A stretch of 64,000 bases of DNA from Algoriphagus sp. (GTDB lineage Bacteria > Bacteroidota > Bacteroidia > Cytophagales > Cyclobacteriaceae): contig JAQSDM010000011.1 in NCBI GenBank assembly GCA_029945945.1, positions 248,001 through 312,000 on the forward strand. The letters run 5' to 3'. The notes under the pieces were generated by a model, which saw only the letters and a list, made by a program, of their open reading frames with translations, did not search any database and had not been told where the DNA came from. Positions 48,727-58,601 of this stretch are shown one piece after another (positions within the stretch are counted from its first letter, which is position 1; every line of letters begins with the position of its first letter). The translations under genes and the position numbers were made by a program.

Positions 48727-49290
48727 TCACCAATCTGCCGGTCTTCTCGCTTGATAGGCAGCCATTTGATCCAGCAAGTCAACAGGATCGTCTGAGATGA
48801 TCAGCATTTCTTCTTGCTCCGGATAGAGGAACCCTGCTTCCATTGCATGATTCAGAAAATCGATCAGCTTATCAAAATATCCATTCACATTATACAAAGC
48901 GAGTGGTTTTTGAATGTAATGAAGCTGATTTAGTGTCATGATTTCAAAAAGTTCTTCAAGGGTACCGATTCCTCCCGGCATGGCGATGAATCCATCTCCT
49001 CGCTCAGCCATCAGCCATTTGCGATCGCGCATCGTCTCGACTATGATCAGTTCGGTACAGCCTGTATGTGCTACTTCCCGATCAACGAGCTTTTGAGGGA
49101 TAATTCCCAAAACTTCCTTTCCGGCGGAAAGCATCTCATCCGCGATCACGCCCATCAACCCTACTCTTCCGGCACCATAAACAAGAGAATGATCGCGCTT
49201 AATCATCTCCTGAGCTAAAGCTCTTGCCCCTGCTTCGTAGACTCCGGAATTTCCTTTTTTGGAACCGCAATAGATCGTTATTTTTTTCAT
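48727..49290 (-). CDS. TIGR00730 / LOG family protein (cytokinin riboside monophosphate phosphoribohydrolase-like)
   Basis: YCGSKKGNSGVYEAGARALAQEM; VYGAGRVGLMGVIADEML; MRDRKWLMAERGDGFIAMPGGIGTLEELFE. Confidence 0.93.
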   Translation of the reverse strand: MKKITIYCGSKKGNSGVYEAGARALAQEMIKRDHSLVYGAGRVGLMGVIADEMLSAGKEVLGIIPQKLVDREVAHTGCTELIIVETMRDRKWLMAERGDGFIAMPGGIGTLEELFEIMTLNQLHYIQKPLALYNVNGYFDKLIDFLNHAMEAGFLYPEQEEMLIISDDPVDLLDQMAAYQARRPADW

Positions 49291-49506
49291 GATGCCCGAA
49301 AATACAGAAAGAATTTATTTAACTGGAAAGGCCACAAAGGAACAAAAAGAGTTGTCAAACTCATCGATTTCTTCGAAGGATAGATCAAGTTTAATAAGAG
49401 AAAAGAGATTTGATTTTTGATAAAGTCTTTAACGAAACCCCTCAGACTTTACGGTTTTTTCGAACCTACTCTCAATTTACTTGTCCGGAATAAATAACTT
49501 TCCAAC

Positions 49507-50088
49507 ATGAAAATCTGCTTCGCAACTAACAACTCCAAGAAAATCGAAGAAGTGAAAGCCGCTTTGGGTTCGAACTTCGAAATCGTCTCATTACAAGACA
49601 TCGGTTGCCATGAAGAACTTCCCGAAACAGGAAATACTCTGAATCACAATGCCTTTCAGAAAGCACGATTTGTGAAAGAAAACTACGGTGTGGATTGCTT
49701 TGCAGATGATACAGGTTTGGAAGTGGAAACTTTGAATGGAACTCCGGGTGTTTATTCAGGCAGATATGCCGGCGAACCGAGAAGCGATGAGCGGAATATT
49801 GACTTGCTTTTGAAAAATCTAAAAGGAAAAGAAGACAGAAAAGCCCGCTTCCGAACTGTGATTGCGCTGATTTTGGATGGAAAGGAATATGATTTCGAAG
49901 GAATCGCATCCGGAGAAATCATCGAAGAAAAAATTGGCGGGGGTGGTTTTGGTTACGATCCGATTTTCAGACCGGATGGTTTTTCAAGGACTTTTGCGGA
50001 GCTAACCATGGAGGAGAAAAATGAAATCAGCCATCGTGGCAAGGCAGTGAAGGCATTAATTGAGTTTCTGAGCAATAGAAAATTCTGA
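49507..50088 (+). CDS. rdgB: XTP/dITP diphosphatase (non-canonical purine NTPase)
   Basis: [61 protein letters not shown]. Confidence 0.95.
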   Translation: MKICFATNNSKKIEEVKAALGSNFEIVSLQDIGCHEELPETGNTLNHNAFQKARFVKENYGVDCFADDTGLEVETLNGTPGVYSGRYAGEPRSDERNIDLLLKNLKGKEDRKARFRTVIALILDGKEYDFEGIASGEIIEEKIGGGGFGYDPIFRPDGFSRTFAELTMEEKNEISHRGKAVKALIEFLSNRKF

Positions 50089-50119
50089 TTAACGCCCAAA
50101 ATTGCTTTAACTTTGGCTC

Positions 50120-50740
50120 ATGAAGAAACCATTCATCGTCGGGATCACGGGAGGTTCGGCCTCAGGAAAAACCTTATTTTTAGAGCGATTGCTCAGTTCC
50201 TTCGATCCCGGGGAAGTTTGTCTGATTTCTCAGGACAACTATTACAAGCCCAGGCACATGCAGCCGATCGATCCTCAGGGTGTTCTTAATTTTGACACGC
50301 CATTCAGCATCGACTTCGAGCAATACGCTGCTGATATCCGAAAAATCCAGTCGGGGGAAACTGTTTTCAGAGAGGAATACACGTTTAACAACGCTTCAAA
50401 AAAGCCTAAAATGCTGACATTTGCTTCTGCTCCGGTGGTGGTAGTGGAAGGGATTTTTGTTTTGTATTATCCGGAATTGACAGATTTATTGGATTTGAAA
50501 ATTTTCCTCGACGCAAAAGATCATATTAAACTCAAGAGGAGAATCATCCGGGATAAAGTTGAGCGAGGGTATGATCTGGACGATGTCTTATATCGCTACG
50601 AAATGCACGTAATGCCGACTTATGAGAAATACATTGAGCCCTTCAAAAACGAAGCTGATCTGATCATCCCTAATAATCACAACTTTGACAGAGCTTTGGA
50701 TGTGATTCGAACCTATCTGAGAGCCAGATCAGTAAAGTAG
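50120..50740 (+). CDS. udk: uridine kinase
   Basis: VGITGGSASGKTLFLERLL; LISQDNYYKPRHMQPIDPQGVLNFDTP; VVVEGIFVLYYPEL. Confidence 0.93.
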   Translation: MKKPFIVGITGGSASGKTLFLERLLSSFDPGEVCLISQDNYYKPRHMQPIDPQGVLNFDTPFSIDFEQYAADIRKIQSGETVFREEYTFNNASKKPKMLTFASAPVVVVEGIFVLYYPELTDLLDLKIFLDAKDHIKLKRRIIRDKVERGYDLDDVLYRYEMHVMPTYEKYIEPFKNEADLIIPNNHNFDRALDVIRTYLRARSVK

Positions 50741-50799
50741 CTTTTAAAAAATCCTCTCGAAAATGGGTGGATTTCAAATAATATCTATATTTGAGCCGC

Positions 50800-51153
50800 A
50801 TGAAAAGTCAGAAACATACAAGCAATCTCTTCCAGCAGCGTATCACGCTGATGTTGGCGATGTTGCTTTGCCTTTTTGTGTCGAGTCTGGAATACCTTCC
50901 TGAGACCAAATCTCTGAAAGTTGAAAATCAGCAAAATCCGGTTTCAGATGATCAAAACCAAACTTTTTTAGATGTTGCTGTGGACGCTGTTGTCCCGTTT
51001 GTTGTTTCAGTTTCTCACATTGCACTCTATTTCGTTTCTAAAATCTTCCATTTCGAGGGTCGAATATTCAGCCCTGAGACATTTTCATTTTTTTATTCGA
51101 ATCAGCTCATAGAGATTCTCTTTAAACAGATTATTTCCACCAAAGGCCCTTAA
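50800..51153 (+). CDS. hypothetical protein with N-terminal TM/signal segment
   Basis: MKSQKHTSNLFQQRITLMLAMLLCLFVSSLEYLPETKSL; lies between udk and secDF; ATG at 50800 preferred over the track TTG at 50791. Confidence 0.6.
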   Translation: MKSQKHTSNLFQQRITLMLAMLLCLFVSSLEYLPETKSLKVENQQNPVSDDQNQTFLDVAVDAVVPFVVSVSHIALYFVSKIFHFEGRIFSPETFSFFYSNQLIEILFKQIISTKGP

Positions 51154-51245
51154 TCCCAAAACTTTTTTATTGAAATCAAATCGCTGTTCACATTTGTGAC
51201 CCAGCATACTAATCGTATTTATCAATTAATTAATTCTTAAACCTT

Positions 51246-54212
51246 ATGCAAAACAAAGGTGTCATTGTGTTTTTGACAGTCCTTATTACAGGTCTCTGCC
51301 TGTACTACCTGTCATTCACATTTGTATCAAACAACGTTCAGAAAAAAGCTGATGCTTATGCAACTGACGCAAGCGGCAAAGTCGATTTTGTCAAAAGAAG
51401 AACCTATTTGGACTCTGTCTGGAGACAGCCGGTTTACAACTTCCTTGGAGCCGATTTTACCTATCAGGAAATAAAGGAAACTGAACTGGGTCTTGGTCTT
51501 GACCTTCAGGGCGGGATGCATGTGACGTTGGCTGTTTCTCCTGTGGAAATCGTCAAAGGTCTTGCTGGTAATCCAAAAGACGAAGGCTTTAACAAATCAG
51601 TGGATGAAGCAAAAGAACTTGCCAAGACTTCCAATGATAAGTATGTAAATCTGTTTTACGCTTCCTGGAAGAAAAACAATCCGGGCAAAAACCTGAGCAC
51701 TGTTTTCGCTACGGCAGCTAACAGAGGCAGAATTTCTTTGGAATCTACAGATTCAGAAATCCTCGACATCATCGATACAGAAGTTGAAAATGCCATCGAG
51801 CGTTCATTCAACATCCTGAGAACTCGTATTGACCGTTTCGGAACTTCACAGCCAAACATCCAGAGAATCCAGGGTTCAGGTCGTATTCAGATCGAACTTC
51901 CGGGTGTAGACAATCAGGAGCGTGTAAGAAACTTGCTTCAGGGAGTTGCAAAGCTTCAATTCTGGGAAGTTGCTGAATTGAATGAGATTGGCGGTTCTTT
52001 GGAAGCGATCAATACTGCATGGCTGGCTGAGCAAGCTAATACGCCTGCAGCTGCAGATACTACTTCAACTGAAATCCTTACTACTGAGGATTCTCTAAGA
52101 AATGCCCTTGAGAAGCAGTTGGAACAGATCGATCCTACTAATCCAAATGCAGGAACTTCGCCTATTTTCTCTCTGATCCGATCAGATTACGGTTTGGCTT
52201 ACGATATCAAGGATACTTTGGCAATCAACAGAATCCTTAACAGAGATGATTACAAGGCATTTTTACCAAAAGACATCAAGTTACTTTGGGGTGTTAAGCC
52301 GGTAAAAGCAACCGACGGAGCTGAAATCCTGGAGCTTTATGCTATCAAAACTAACAGAGGAACTGATCAGGCTCCTTTGGAAGGTGATGTAGTGACAGAT
52401 GCTCGTCAGACGTTGGATCAAACTTCTCGACCAGCTGTATCCATGCAAATGAATGCAGAAGGTGCAAGAAAATGGAGAAAACTTACTGCAGACAACACAG
52501 GCCGAAGAATCGCTGTAGTTCTTGATGACTATGTTTACACAGCCCCTGTTGTAAACGGAGAAATCCCTACAGGTCAGTCTGAAATTTCAGGAAACTTCAC
52601 TCTTCTGGAAGCTCAGGATTTGGCCAATATTCTGAAATCAGGTTCACTTCCTGCCCCAACTCAAATCGTAGAAGAAAGCATCATCGGCCCAACTTTGGGT
52701 AAAGAAGCTCAAAGCCAGGGTATCTTTTCCATGATTGCAGGTTTGCTGATCGTGGTAGTATTCATGGTAGCATATTATGCTAAAGGTGGTTTGATCGCTA
52801 CTGCTGCATTGATATTTAACATCTTCTTCATCCTTGGTATTTTGGCCCAGCTGACTACCGCATTGACCTTGCCTGGTATTGCAGGTATCGTATTGACTAT
52901 GGGTATGTCGATTGATGCGAACGTTCTGATTTTCGAACGTATCAGAGAAGAACTTCGAAATGGAATGGGCCTTTTGAATGCCATCCATGCGGGTTATGAC
53001 AGAGCATTCAGTGCGATTTTGGATGGTAACGTGACCACATTCCTGGTAGGTGCGATCTTATTTGCACTAGGTCAGGGTCCTGTCAAGGGCTTTGCGATCG
53101 TATTGATGATCGGTATTGCTTCATCCTTCTTCACAGCGGTATTTATTACAAGAGTAATCTTGTCATGGATGACAGCTAAAAAGGGAGATGCAAGCTCCGT
53201 AAGCTTCGAAACTCCATTTGCAAGAAATGGTCTTAGCTCTTTGAGCATCGATTTCTTGGGAAAAAGAAAAATCGCTTACATAATCTCAACCAGTATTATT
53301 GTAATTGGACTTGCTATTGGCGCAGTCAATGGATTGAAATTCGGTGTAGACTTCACCGGTGGACGTTCCTACATCGTCGCTTTTGACCAGCCTGTAGTTG
53401 CATCCGATCTTAAAGTTGGACTGGACAATGAATTTGAAGGATCCGTGGAAGTGAAAACGTACGGTGGAAACAACGTCATGAAGGTCACTACTTCTTACCT
53501 GATCAATGAAGATGATGATGCGTCCAACAAAGAAGTTGAAGCCAAAGTAAAAGAAGGAATCGCTTCTGTTACCGGTTTTGCATTATCAGAAGACCCGGCA
53601 ACCATAGGTGCAAATCAATTTGCGATCACAGGTTCATCTAAAGTAGGCGCAACCGTGGCAGATGACATAAAGGCGTCTTCATTGGAAGCAATGATTGTAG
53701 CGCTAATTGCCATCTTCTTGTACATCCTTGCGAGATTCAGAAACTGGAGATTCTCTTTGGCCGCCATCGTAGCCTTGGTTCACGATACCTTGTTTGTGGT
53801 TGCAGCGTTTGCGATTGCCAGCTTGTTCGGAGCAAATTTCGAGATCGACCAGGTGTTCATCGCAGCGATATTGACTGTAATCGGTTATTCAATCAATGAC
53901 ACGGTAATCATCTTTGACCGTATCAGAGAAAACATCCAAAACCGAGGAACTCATAAACTGCTAAAAGTATTCAATGATGCAATCAATGAAACATTGAGCA
54001 GAACCCTGATCACATCTTTTACTACATTAATCGTGGTGATTGTATTGTTGTTCTTTGGGGGTGAAGTATTGAGAGGTTTCTCTTTTGCGCTGTTTGTTGG
54101 TATTGGTGTGGGTACTTATTCATCAATCTACATCGCTACACCGATTGTGGTGGATTTGATGAAGAAGGAATTGGAGCACGAAGCTACACTGGTAGCTGAA
54201 GCAAAAAAATAA
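51246..54212 (+). CDS. secDF: fused protein translocase subunit SecDF
   Basis: ELGLGLDLQGGMHVTLAV; MSIDANVLIFERIREELRNG; GVDFTGGRSYIVAF; SINDTVIIFDRIRENI. Confidence 0.97.
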   Translation: MQNKGVIVFLTVLITGLCLYYLSFTFVSNNVQKKADAYATDASGKVDFVKRRTYLDSVWRQPVYNFLGADFTYQEIKETELGLGLDLQGGMHVTLAVSPVEIVKGLAGNPKDEGFNKSVDEAKELAKTSNDKYVNLFYASWKKNNPGKNLSTVFATAANRGRISLESTDSEILDIIDTEVENAIERSFNILRTRIDRFGTSQPNIQRIQGSGRIQIELPGVDNQERVRNLLQGVAKLQFWEVAELNEIGGSLEAINTAWLAEQANTPAAADTTSTEILTTEDSLRNALEKQLEQIDPTNPNAGTSPIFSLIRSDYGLAYDIKDTLAINRILNRDDYKAFLPKDIKLLWGVKPVKATDGAEILELYAIKTNRGTDQAPLEGDVVTDARQTLDQTSRPAVSMQMNAEGARKWRKLTADNTGRRIAVVLDDYVYTAPVVNGEIPTGQSEISGNFTLLEAQDLANILKSGSLPAPTQIVEESIIGPTLGKEAQSQGIFSMIAGLLIVVVFMVAYYAKGGLIATAALIFNIFFILGILAQLTTALTLPGIAGIVLTMGMSIDANVLIFERIREELRNGMGLLNAIHAGYDRAFSAILDGNVTTFLVGAILFALGQGPVKGFAIVLMIGIASSFFTAVFITRVILSWMTAKKGDASSVSFETPFARNGLSSLSIDFLGKRKIAYIISTSIIVIGLAIGAVNGLKFGVDFTGGRSYIVAFDQPVVASDLKVGLDNEFEGSVEVKTYGGNNVMKVTTSYLINEDDDASNKEVEAKVKEGIASVTGFALSEDPATIGANQFAITGSSKVGATVADDIKASSLEAMIVALIAIFLYILARFRNWRFSLAAIVALVHDTLFVVAAFAIASLFGANFEIDQVFIAAILTVIGYSINDTVIIFDRIRENIQNRGTHKLLKVFNDAINETLSRTLITSFTTLIVVIVLLFFGGEVLRGFSFALFVGIGVGTYSSIYIATPIVVDLMKKELEHEATLVAEAKK

Positions 54213-54235
54213 GCTGATCTTTTTCTTAATTATTG

Positions 54236-54269
54236 AAAGAGGCGGGAGTAATCTCGCCTCTTTTTTTTT
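54236..54269 (+). terminator. rho-independent terminator after secDF
   Basis: GAGGCGggagtaatctCGCCTC followed by a T-run. Confidence 0.85.
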
Positions 54270-54347
54270 CTGTAATTGGGAAAAAACCTATCTTTTCAGA
54301 CAATACTTAATTTTTAAAATCTCACATTTTAAACCACCTTTTAAAAA

Positions 54348-54722
54348 ATGAAAATCAGCAAGCAAGATTTCCTGGACATGCAGGCCAAGTACATGAAAGA
54401 AGTGAAAAAGGGGAAACCCGGAAAAAACAAAACAACCGATATAACCGATCAGACAGATTGGATTTTTTTTGACCGGGAAACACTCGAAAATATCCTGGCA
54501 CAAGCAGATAAGGATCCAAAAAAAGGAGGAATCAAGTTTTATTTGACGGAGTACACTGAAGAAACAGCCTCCACAATTCACCCTGAAAATCCTGAAACAT
54601 ATGTTGGACGATTGGCCTTGGTACTTTCTCCCGTTACCTCAGAAAGTGTAGAAATCACTGGAGCGGATGGAGATGGAAACTATTACAATAAAGGTGTTGC
54701 TTGCCCGCCAACTTGTCAGTAA
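54348..54722 (+). CDS. small hypothetical protein with C-terminal CxxxC tail (ACPPTCQ)
   Basis: MKISKQDFLDMQAKYMKEVKKGKPGKNKTTDITDQTDWIFFDRETLENILAQ...DGDGNYYNKGVACPPTCQ; AT-rich leader upstream. Confidence 0.75.
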   Translation: MKISKQDFLDMQAKYMKEVKKGKPGKNKTTDITDQTDWIFFDRETLENILAQADKDPKKGGIKFYLTEYTEETASTIHPENPETYVGRLALVLSPVTSESVEITGADGDGNYYNKGVACPPTCQ

Positions 54723-55495
54723 ACCGACTGAATGTGCTAATTGAATACTTTCAAAAGACTTTAAATCTTCCTTATTTCATTCTGATAAATCTTTTGGGGA
54801 TTTTGGTTTTGATTGCCTTTCTAGCTTTGCCTAAAGAGAAAAAGAAAAAACCAGAATTCCTTTTAGCTTTTGTATTTGTGATACTTTTAACTTTTTACGA
54901 AAATTTTGCCTATTATCTTATTGTAGATAAAAAGCTCAATGAGTTTTTTCACGGACTGATCACCGATACACCTTTTCAGGGATGGAATCTCTGGGTTTTC
55001 AATCTATTCAACGATCAGCTTTCCAAAATCCTTTTGCTCATGGTTATTTTGGTTAATGTCTACGGAAAGACTCGCAGGCTGGCATTAAAAATAACTATTT
55101 TATTATTCTGCCTATCCTGCTTTTTTCTTCAACTTTTGGGGATAGAGCCCCTTTACAGTTTCCAAACAATAATTTATTTAATTGGGAATTCTGCTTTAAT
55201 TGTGGCTTGTGGATTATACTTCGTCGATCTGCTCTCACATGAGAAGCACCTTGACACTAACCCACTGAAGTCCTGGAGCTTCTGGTCCATTACCCTAATC
55301 CTATTCGAAAGTACGGTGGTTTTCCTGGCTGACATAGCCTATTCCTACCTGGCTTTCAATAATGTGGAATTATATAATTTTTTTAATTTAGTTTCCCAAG
55401 TTCTTTATGTCCTATTGATTATAGTGTTGGTATTTACAATTGTCTCAGAAATATTTTTTGAATTCTTTAAAGCCAAACTAGACCATGACACCTGA
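54701..55495 (+). CDS. multi-TM membrane protein of unknown function (start uncertain; GTG at 54734 possible)
   Basis: Many hydrophobic segments (LPYFILINLLGILVLIAFLALP..., PEFLLAFVFVILLTFYENFAYYLIV...); overlaps downstream kinase gene by 11 bp. Confidence 0.75.
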   Translation: MPANLSVNRLNVLIEYFQKTLNLPYFILINLLGILVLIAFLALPKEKKKKPEFLLAFVFVILLTFYENFAYYLIVDKKLNEFFHGLITDTPFQGWNLWVFNLFNDQLSKILLLMVILVNVYGKTRRLALKITILLFCLSCFFLQLLGIEPLYSFQTIIYLIGNSALIVACGLYFVDLLSHEKHLDTNPLKSWSFWSITLILFESTVVFLADIAYSYLAFNNVELYNFFNLVSQVLYVLLIIVLVFTIVSEIFFEFFKAKLDHDT

Positions 55496-56240
55496 GGAAA
55501 ACCAAATCACTTTTATTTTATTTGCAGGTGCTTTTTTAGCAGCACTTATGGGGGTATTCGTTGTGGCAATGGTTGTGCTCCATCGTCAACGGCAAATCCA
55601 AAACCGCCAGAAACTGGATCAAATAAAAACCGAACATGAGAAAACCTTGCTCAATATCGAAAATGAAATTCAGCAGGAAACCCTCTCTCACATTGGAAGA
55701 GAACTACATGATAACATTGGCCAATTACTATCGCTTGCCAAATTGAACTTTGGTTCGGCCAAGCCCGAAAAACAATCTGAAGGCAAAGTAATCCTCAATC
55801 AAATCATCAAAGAAGTTCGCGGACTTTCCAAAACACTTAATATCGACTGGGTGGAATCAATCTCCCTCGATGACTTTTTCAATCAGGAATTAGGAAAAAT
55901 ACAAGCTACCGGATTTTGCAAAACCTCTTTGGAAAATAACTTGGAAGATTTCGACCTCACCAAAGATCAAAAACTGGTTTTAATCCGGGTCACTCAGGAA
56001 TGTCTCAATAATGCCCTCAAACACGCTTCTCCTGAAAAGATAGAAGTGAAAATCTACCAGAATGGAAAAGGAAAGGTCATCCGGATAATCGATGACGGAA
56101 AAGGATTTGATCAAACTGTCCAATCAACTGGAAGCGGCATGACAAATCTGAAAAAACGAATGGAAACCATCGGAGGTGAGTTCCAACTGACATCTGTCGT
56201 CGGAAAAGGAACGGATATCAAACTCTTATTGCCAATCTGA
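55485..56240 (+). CDS. sensor histidine kinase (HisKA_3/HATPase type)
   Basis: Single N-terminal TM; HIGRELHDNIGQLLSLAKLNF; VTQECLNNALKHA; IIDDGKGFD; GSGMTNLKKRMETIGG. Confidence 0.94.
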   Translation: MTPEENQITFILFAGAFLAALMGVFVVAMVVLHRQRQIQNRQKLDQIKTEHEKTLLNIENEIQQETLSHIGRELHDNIGQLLSLAKLNFGSAKPEKQSEGKVILNQIIKEVRGLSKTLNIDWVESISLDDFFNQELGKIQATGFCKTSLENNLEDFDLTKDQKLVLIRVTQECLNNALKHASPEKIEVKIYQNGKGKVIRIIDDGKGFDQTVQSTGSGMTNLKKRMETIGGEFQLTSVVGKGTDIKLLLPI

Positions 56241-56278
56241 TATTTAGCATTTACTTTAGATTTCATTCACCACCTACC

Positions 56279-56905
56279 ATGATCCGAATAGCCCTTGCCG
56301 ATGACCACACCCTTTTTGCAAAAGGCATCGAGGGTATTCTTGAGGAACATGAAGATTTACAGATTCTCGGCCTGTTCCCGAATGGAAAGGAATTAATCGA
56401 TTTCCTGCCAGGAAACGATGTAGATGTGGTCCTGACCGATCTCAATATGCCGATTTTAGATGGTTTTGGGGTTTTGGATACCTGCAAAAAGAATTTCCCC
56501 CAAGTCAAATTAGTCGTGCTTTCTATGTACGATGATGAGAAAATCTACAGGAATTGTCTTCAGAAAGGTGCCGACGCTTTTATCCTTAAAGATGCTGATC
56601 CGGATGAATTAGTCTTTACCATTCATGAAGTTTTCGAAGGAAGGCACGTCCAGAATTTTGCCCGGGTTATTCAGCAAGCCAATCAGGATAATTTTTACGA
56701 TTCTTTCCGGGTCAAATACAAGCTTTCCCGCAGGGAGGTAGAAATCATGCGAATGATCAAGGATGGAATCCTCAACAAAGACATCGCCAAAGAGCTTAGT
56801 CTCAGCATCCAAACGGTGGAAACACACCGAAAAAACATCTACCTTAAATTACAAATCTCTTCCCGCATTGAGCTGGTCAATAAGGCCAATGAAATGAACT
56901 TTTGA
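56279..56905 (+). CDS. NarL/LuxR-family response regulator
   Basis: IRIALADDHTLFAKGIEGIL; DVVLTDLNMPILDGFGVL; LSRREVEIMRMIKDGILNKDIAKELSLSIQTVETHRKNIYLKL. Confidence 0.96.
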   Translation: MIRIALADDHTLFAKGIEGILEEHEDLQILGLFPNGKELIDFLPGNDVDVVLTDLNMPILDGFGVLDTCKKNFPQVKLVVLSMYDDEKIYRNCLQKGADAFILKDADPDELVFTIHEVFEGRHVQNFARVIQQANQDNFYDSFRVKYKLSRREVEIMRMIKDGILNKDIAKELSLSIQTVETHRKNIYLKLQISSRIELVNKANEMNF

Positions 56906-56909
56906 CCCC

Positions 56910-57956
56910 ATGAAAACTCCCATTCGCACCGCGCTCGTAGGCTACGGATCAGTCGCCGAAAAAATGCATGCCCCTTTGATTGATGTTTGTCCGGATCTGG
57001 ATTTTATCGGAGTGGTGGAGCGAAATGGCAATCGCTGTCAGGATAAATATTCGGGCGTCACAACTTTTCGAAGTCTGGATGAATTGCTAGAAGCTGATGT
57101 AGCAGATTTGATTGCCATCACTACGCCAAATGAGTTTCATTTTCCCATGGCAAAGCAATGCCTGCTTGCAGGAAAACACATTGTGGTGGATAAGCCGGTA
57201 ACTATTTTCTCCCGTGAAGCGGAAGAATTGGAATCCTTGGCGAAAGAGAAAAATCTGATCTGTTCGGTATTTCATAATCGGAGATACGATGGCGATATCA
57301 TGACATTGCAGCAACTGATCGCGGAAAACACCCTGGGTGATCTGGTTTATCTCGAGTCGCATTTTGATCGGTTCAGACCAATTGTATCTGAAAACTGGAG
57401 AGAAAAGGAAGTTCCCGGAAATGGGATCACTTACGATCTCGGATCTCATCTGATCGATCAGGTGGTTTTACTTTTTGGTGTGCCCGACTCTATACTGGCA
57501 GACATTCGGAAACAGCGCAAAGGCGCAGTTGCAGACGATCATTTCGATATTATCCTTTTTTATCCCGGGTTCAAGGCGAGATTAACCGCCGGAGTTTTGG
57601 TTAATGCTCCGACTCCGAAGTATTTGCTTTTGGGAGAAAAAGGTTCCTATCAGAAGTTTGGCCTGGATGTACAGGAGCAAGCTTTTAAGGATGGCAAAAG
57701 ACCGGAAGGAGAAAACTGGGGTGTGGAACCTGCGGAAAATTGGGGGAAATTATTCCTCAGTTCTGAGACTGTTCCCTATCCGACTTTGAATGGAGATTAC
57801 CGGATTTTTTATCAAAATGTAGCCGATGCCATTTCAAAAGGCTCTCCGCTCGAGGTTACTATAGATCAGACCATTACCGTTTTGAAGTTGATTGAGGCTG
57901 CATTTCTGAGTAACAAACTGGGGAGAAAAATCCTGAGACCGGAAGGAAATTGGTAA
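56910..57956 (+). CDS. Gfo/Idh/MocA family oxidoreductase
   Basis: RTALVGYGSVAEKMHAPLID; ITTPNEFHFPMAKQCLLAGKHIVVDKPVTI. Confidence 0.93.
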   Translation: MKTPIRTALVGYGSVAEKMHAPLIDVCPDLDFIGVVERNGNRCQDKYSGVTTFRSLDELLEADVADLIAITTPNEFHFPMAKQCLLAGKHIVVDKPVTIFSREAEELESLAKEKNLICSVFHNRRYDGDIMTLQQLIAENTLGDLVYLESHFDRFRPIVSENWREKEVPGNGITYDLGSHLIDQVVLLFGVPDSILADIRKQRKGAVADDHFDIILFYPGFKARLTAGVLVNAPTPKYLLLGEKGSYQKFGLDVQEQAFKDGKRPEGENWGVEPAENWGKLFLSSETVPYPTLNGDYRIFYQNVADAISKGSPLEVTIDQTITVLKLIEAAFLSNKLGRKILRPEGNW

Positions 57957-58017
57957 TTCAGGGGAATTCTGGCCTCAGATTTGGTTGGTAATGAGCAAAA
58001 CCAACAAGTTTACTATC

Positions 58018-58458
58018 ATGAAAAAAGTATTATTGATTGCCCTTTTTCTAGTAGGGGGTATAACCGTCTCTCAAGCTCAAGTCAGTGCAGGTATTAATTT
58101 TCAAAATACTCGAACTTTCATCACTGTCGGTACCGATCCGGATAAAGAATTCTTTGGAGAAGGTCGATTGGGTCTAGGAAGCAACATAGGATTGGAATTG
58201 ATGGGTGGATATAATTTTGTCAGGAAGAGTGAAGTCAACGCCTATGTCGGGGCAGCTCTTGGCCTTTTTGGAGACTATAACCGGAATAAAGACTATGACC
58301 ACGATGATGATGTTTATTTTGCAATTCCTTTTGGTGTGCTGATCAAACCTTTCAGTACGAAAAACTTTGGATTTTTGATTGAAGCAGCCCCGGTTTTCGC
58401 CAGTAATCACGATAGCTACCTTCGAGGTGGAATAGGATTTAAGTACACATTCAGGTAA
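58018..58458 (+). CDS. outer membrane beta-barrel-like secreted protein
   Basis: Signal peptide MKKVLLIALFLVGGITVSQAQ; amphipathic beta segments ending GGIGFKYTFR. Confidence 0.7.
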   Translation: MKKVLLIALFLVGGITVSQAQVSAGINFQNTRTFITVGTDPDKEFFGEGRLGLGSNIGLELMGGYNFVRKSEVNAYVGAALGLFGDYNRNKDYDHDDDVYFAIPFGVLIKPFSTKNFGFLIEAAPVFASNHDSYLRGGIGFKYTFR

Positions 58459-58480
58459 TTCAATACATAAATTATTATCC

Positions 58481-58517
58481 AAGCCATATTTCCTCTCCGG
58501 AAGTATGGCTTTTTTGT
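58481..58517 (+). terminator. rho-independent terminator
   Basis: AAGCCATAtTTCCtctccGGAAgTATGGCTTTTTTG. Confidence 0.85.
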
Positions 58518-58601
58518 TTTCGGATATAAAAGCCCCGATTTTGAATGAATTAGCTATTTTCATTCCCTCTCATATCAATTTGTTTCTTTAATTTTGCCGC
58601 C

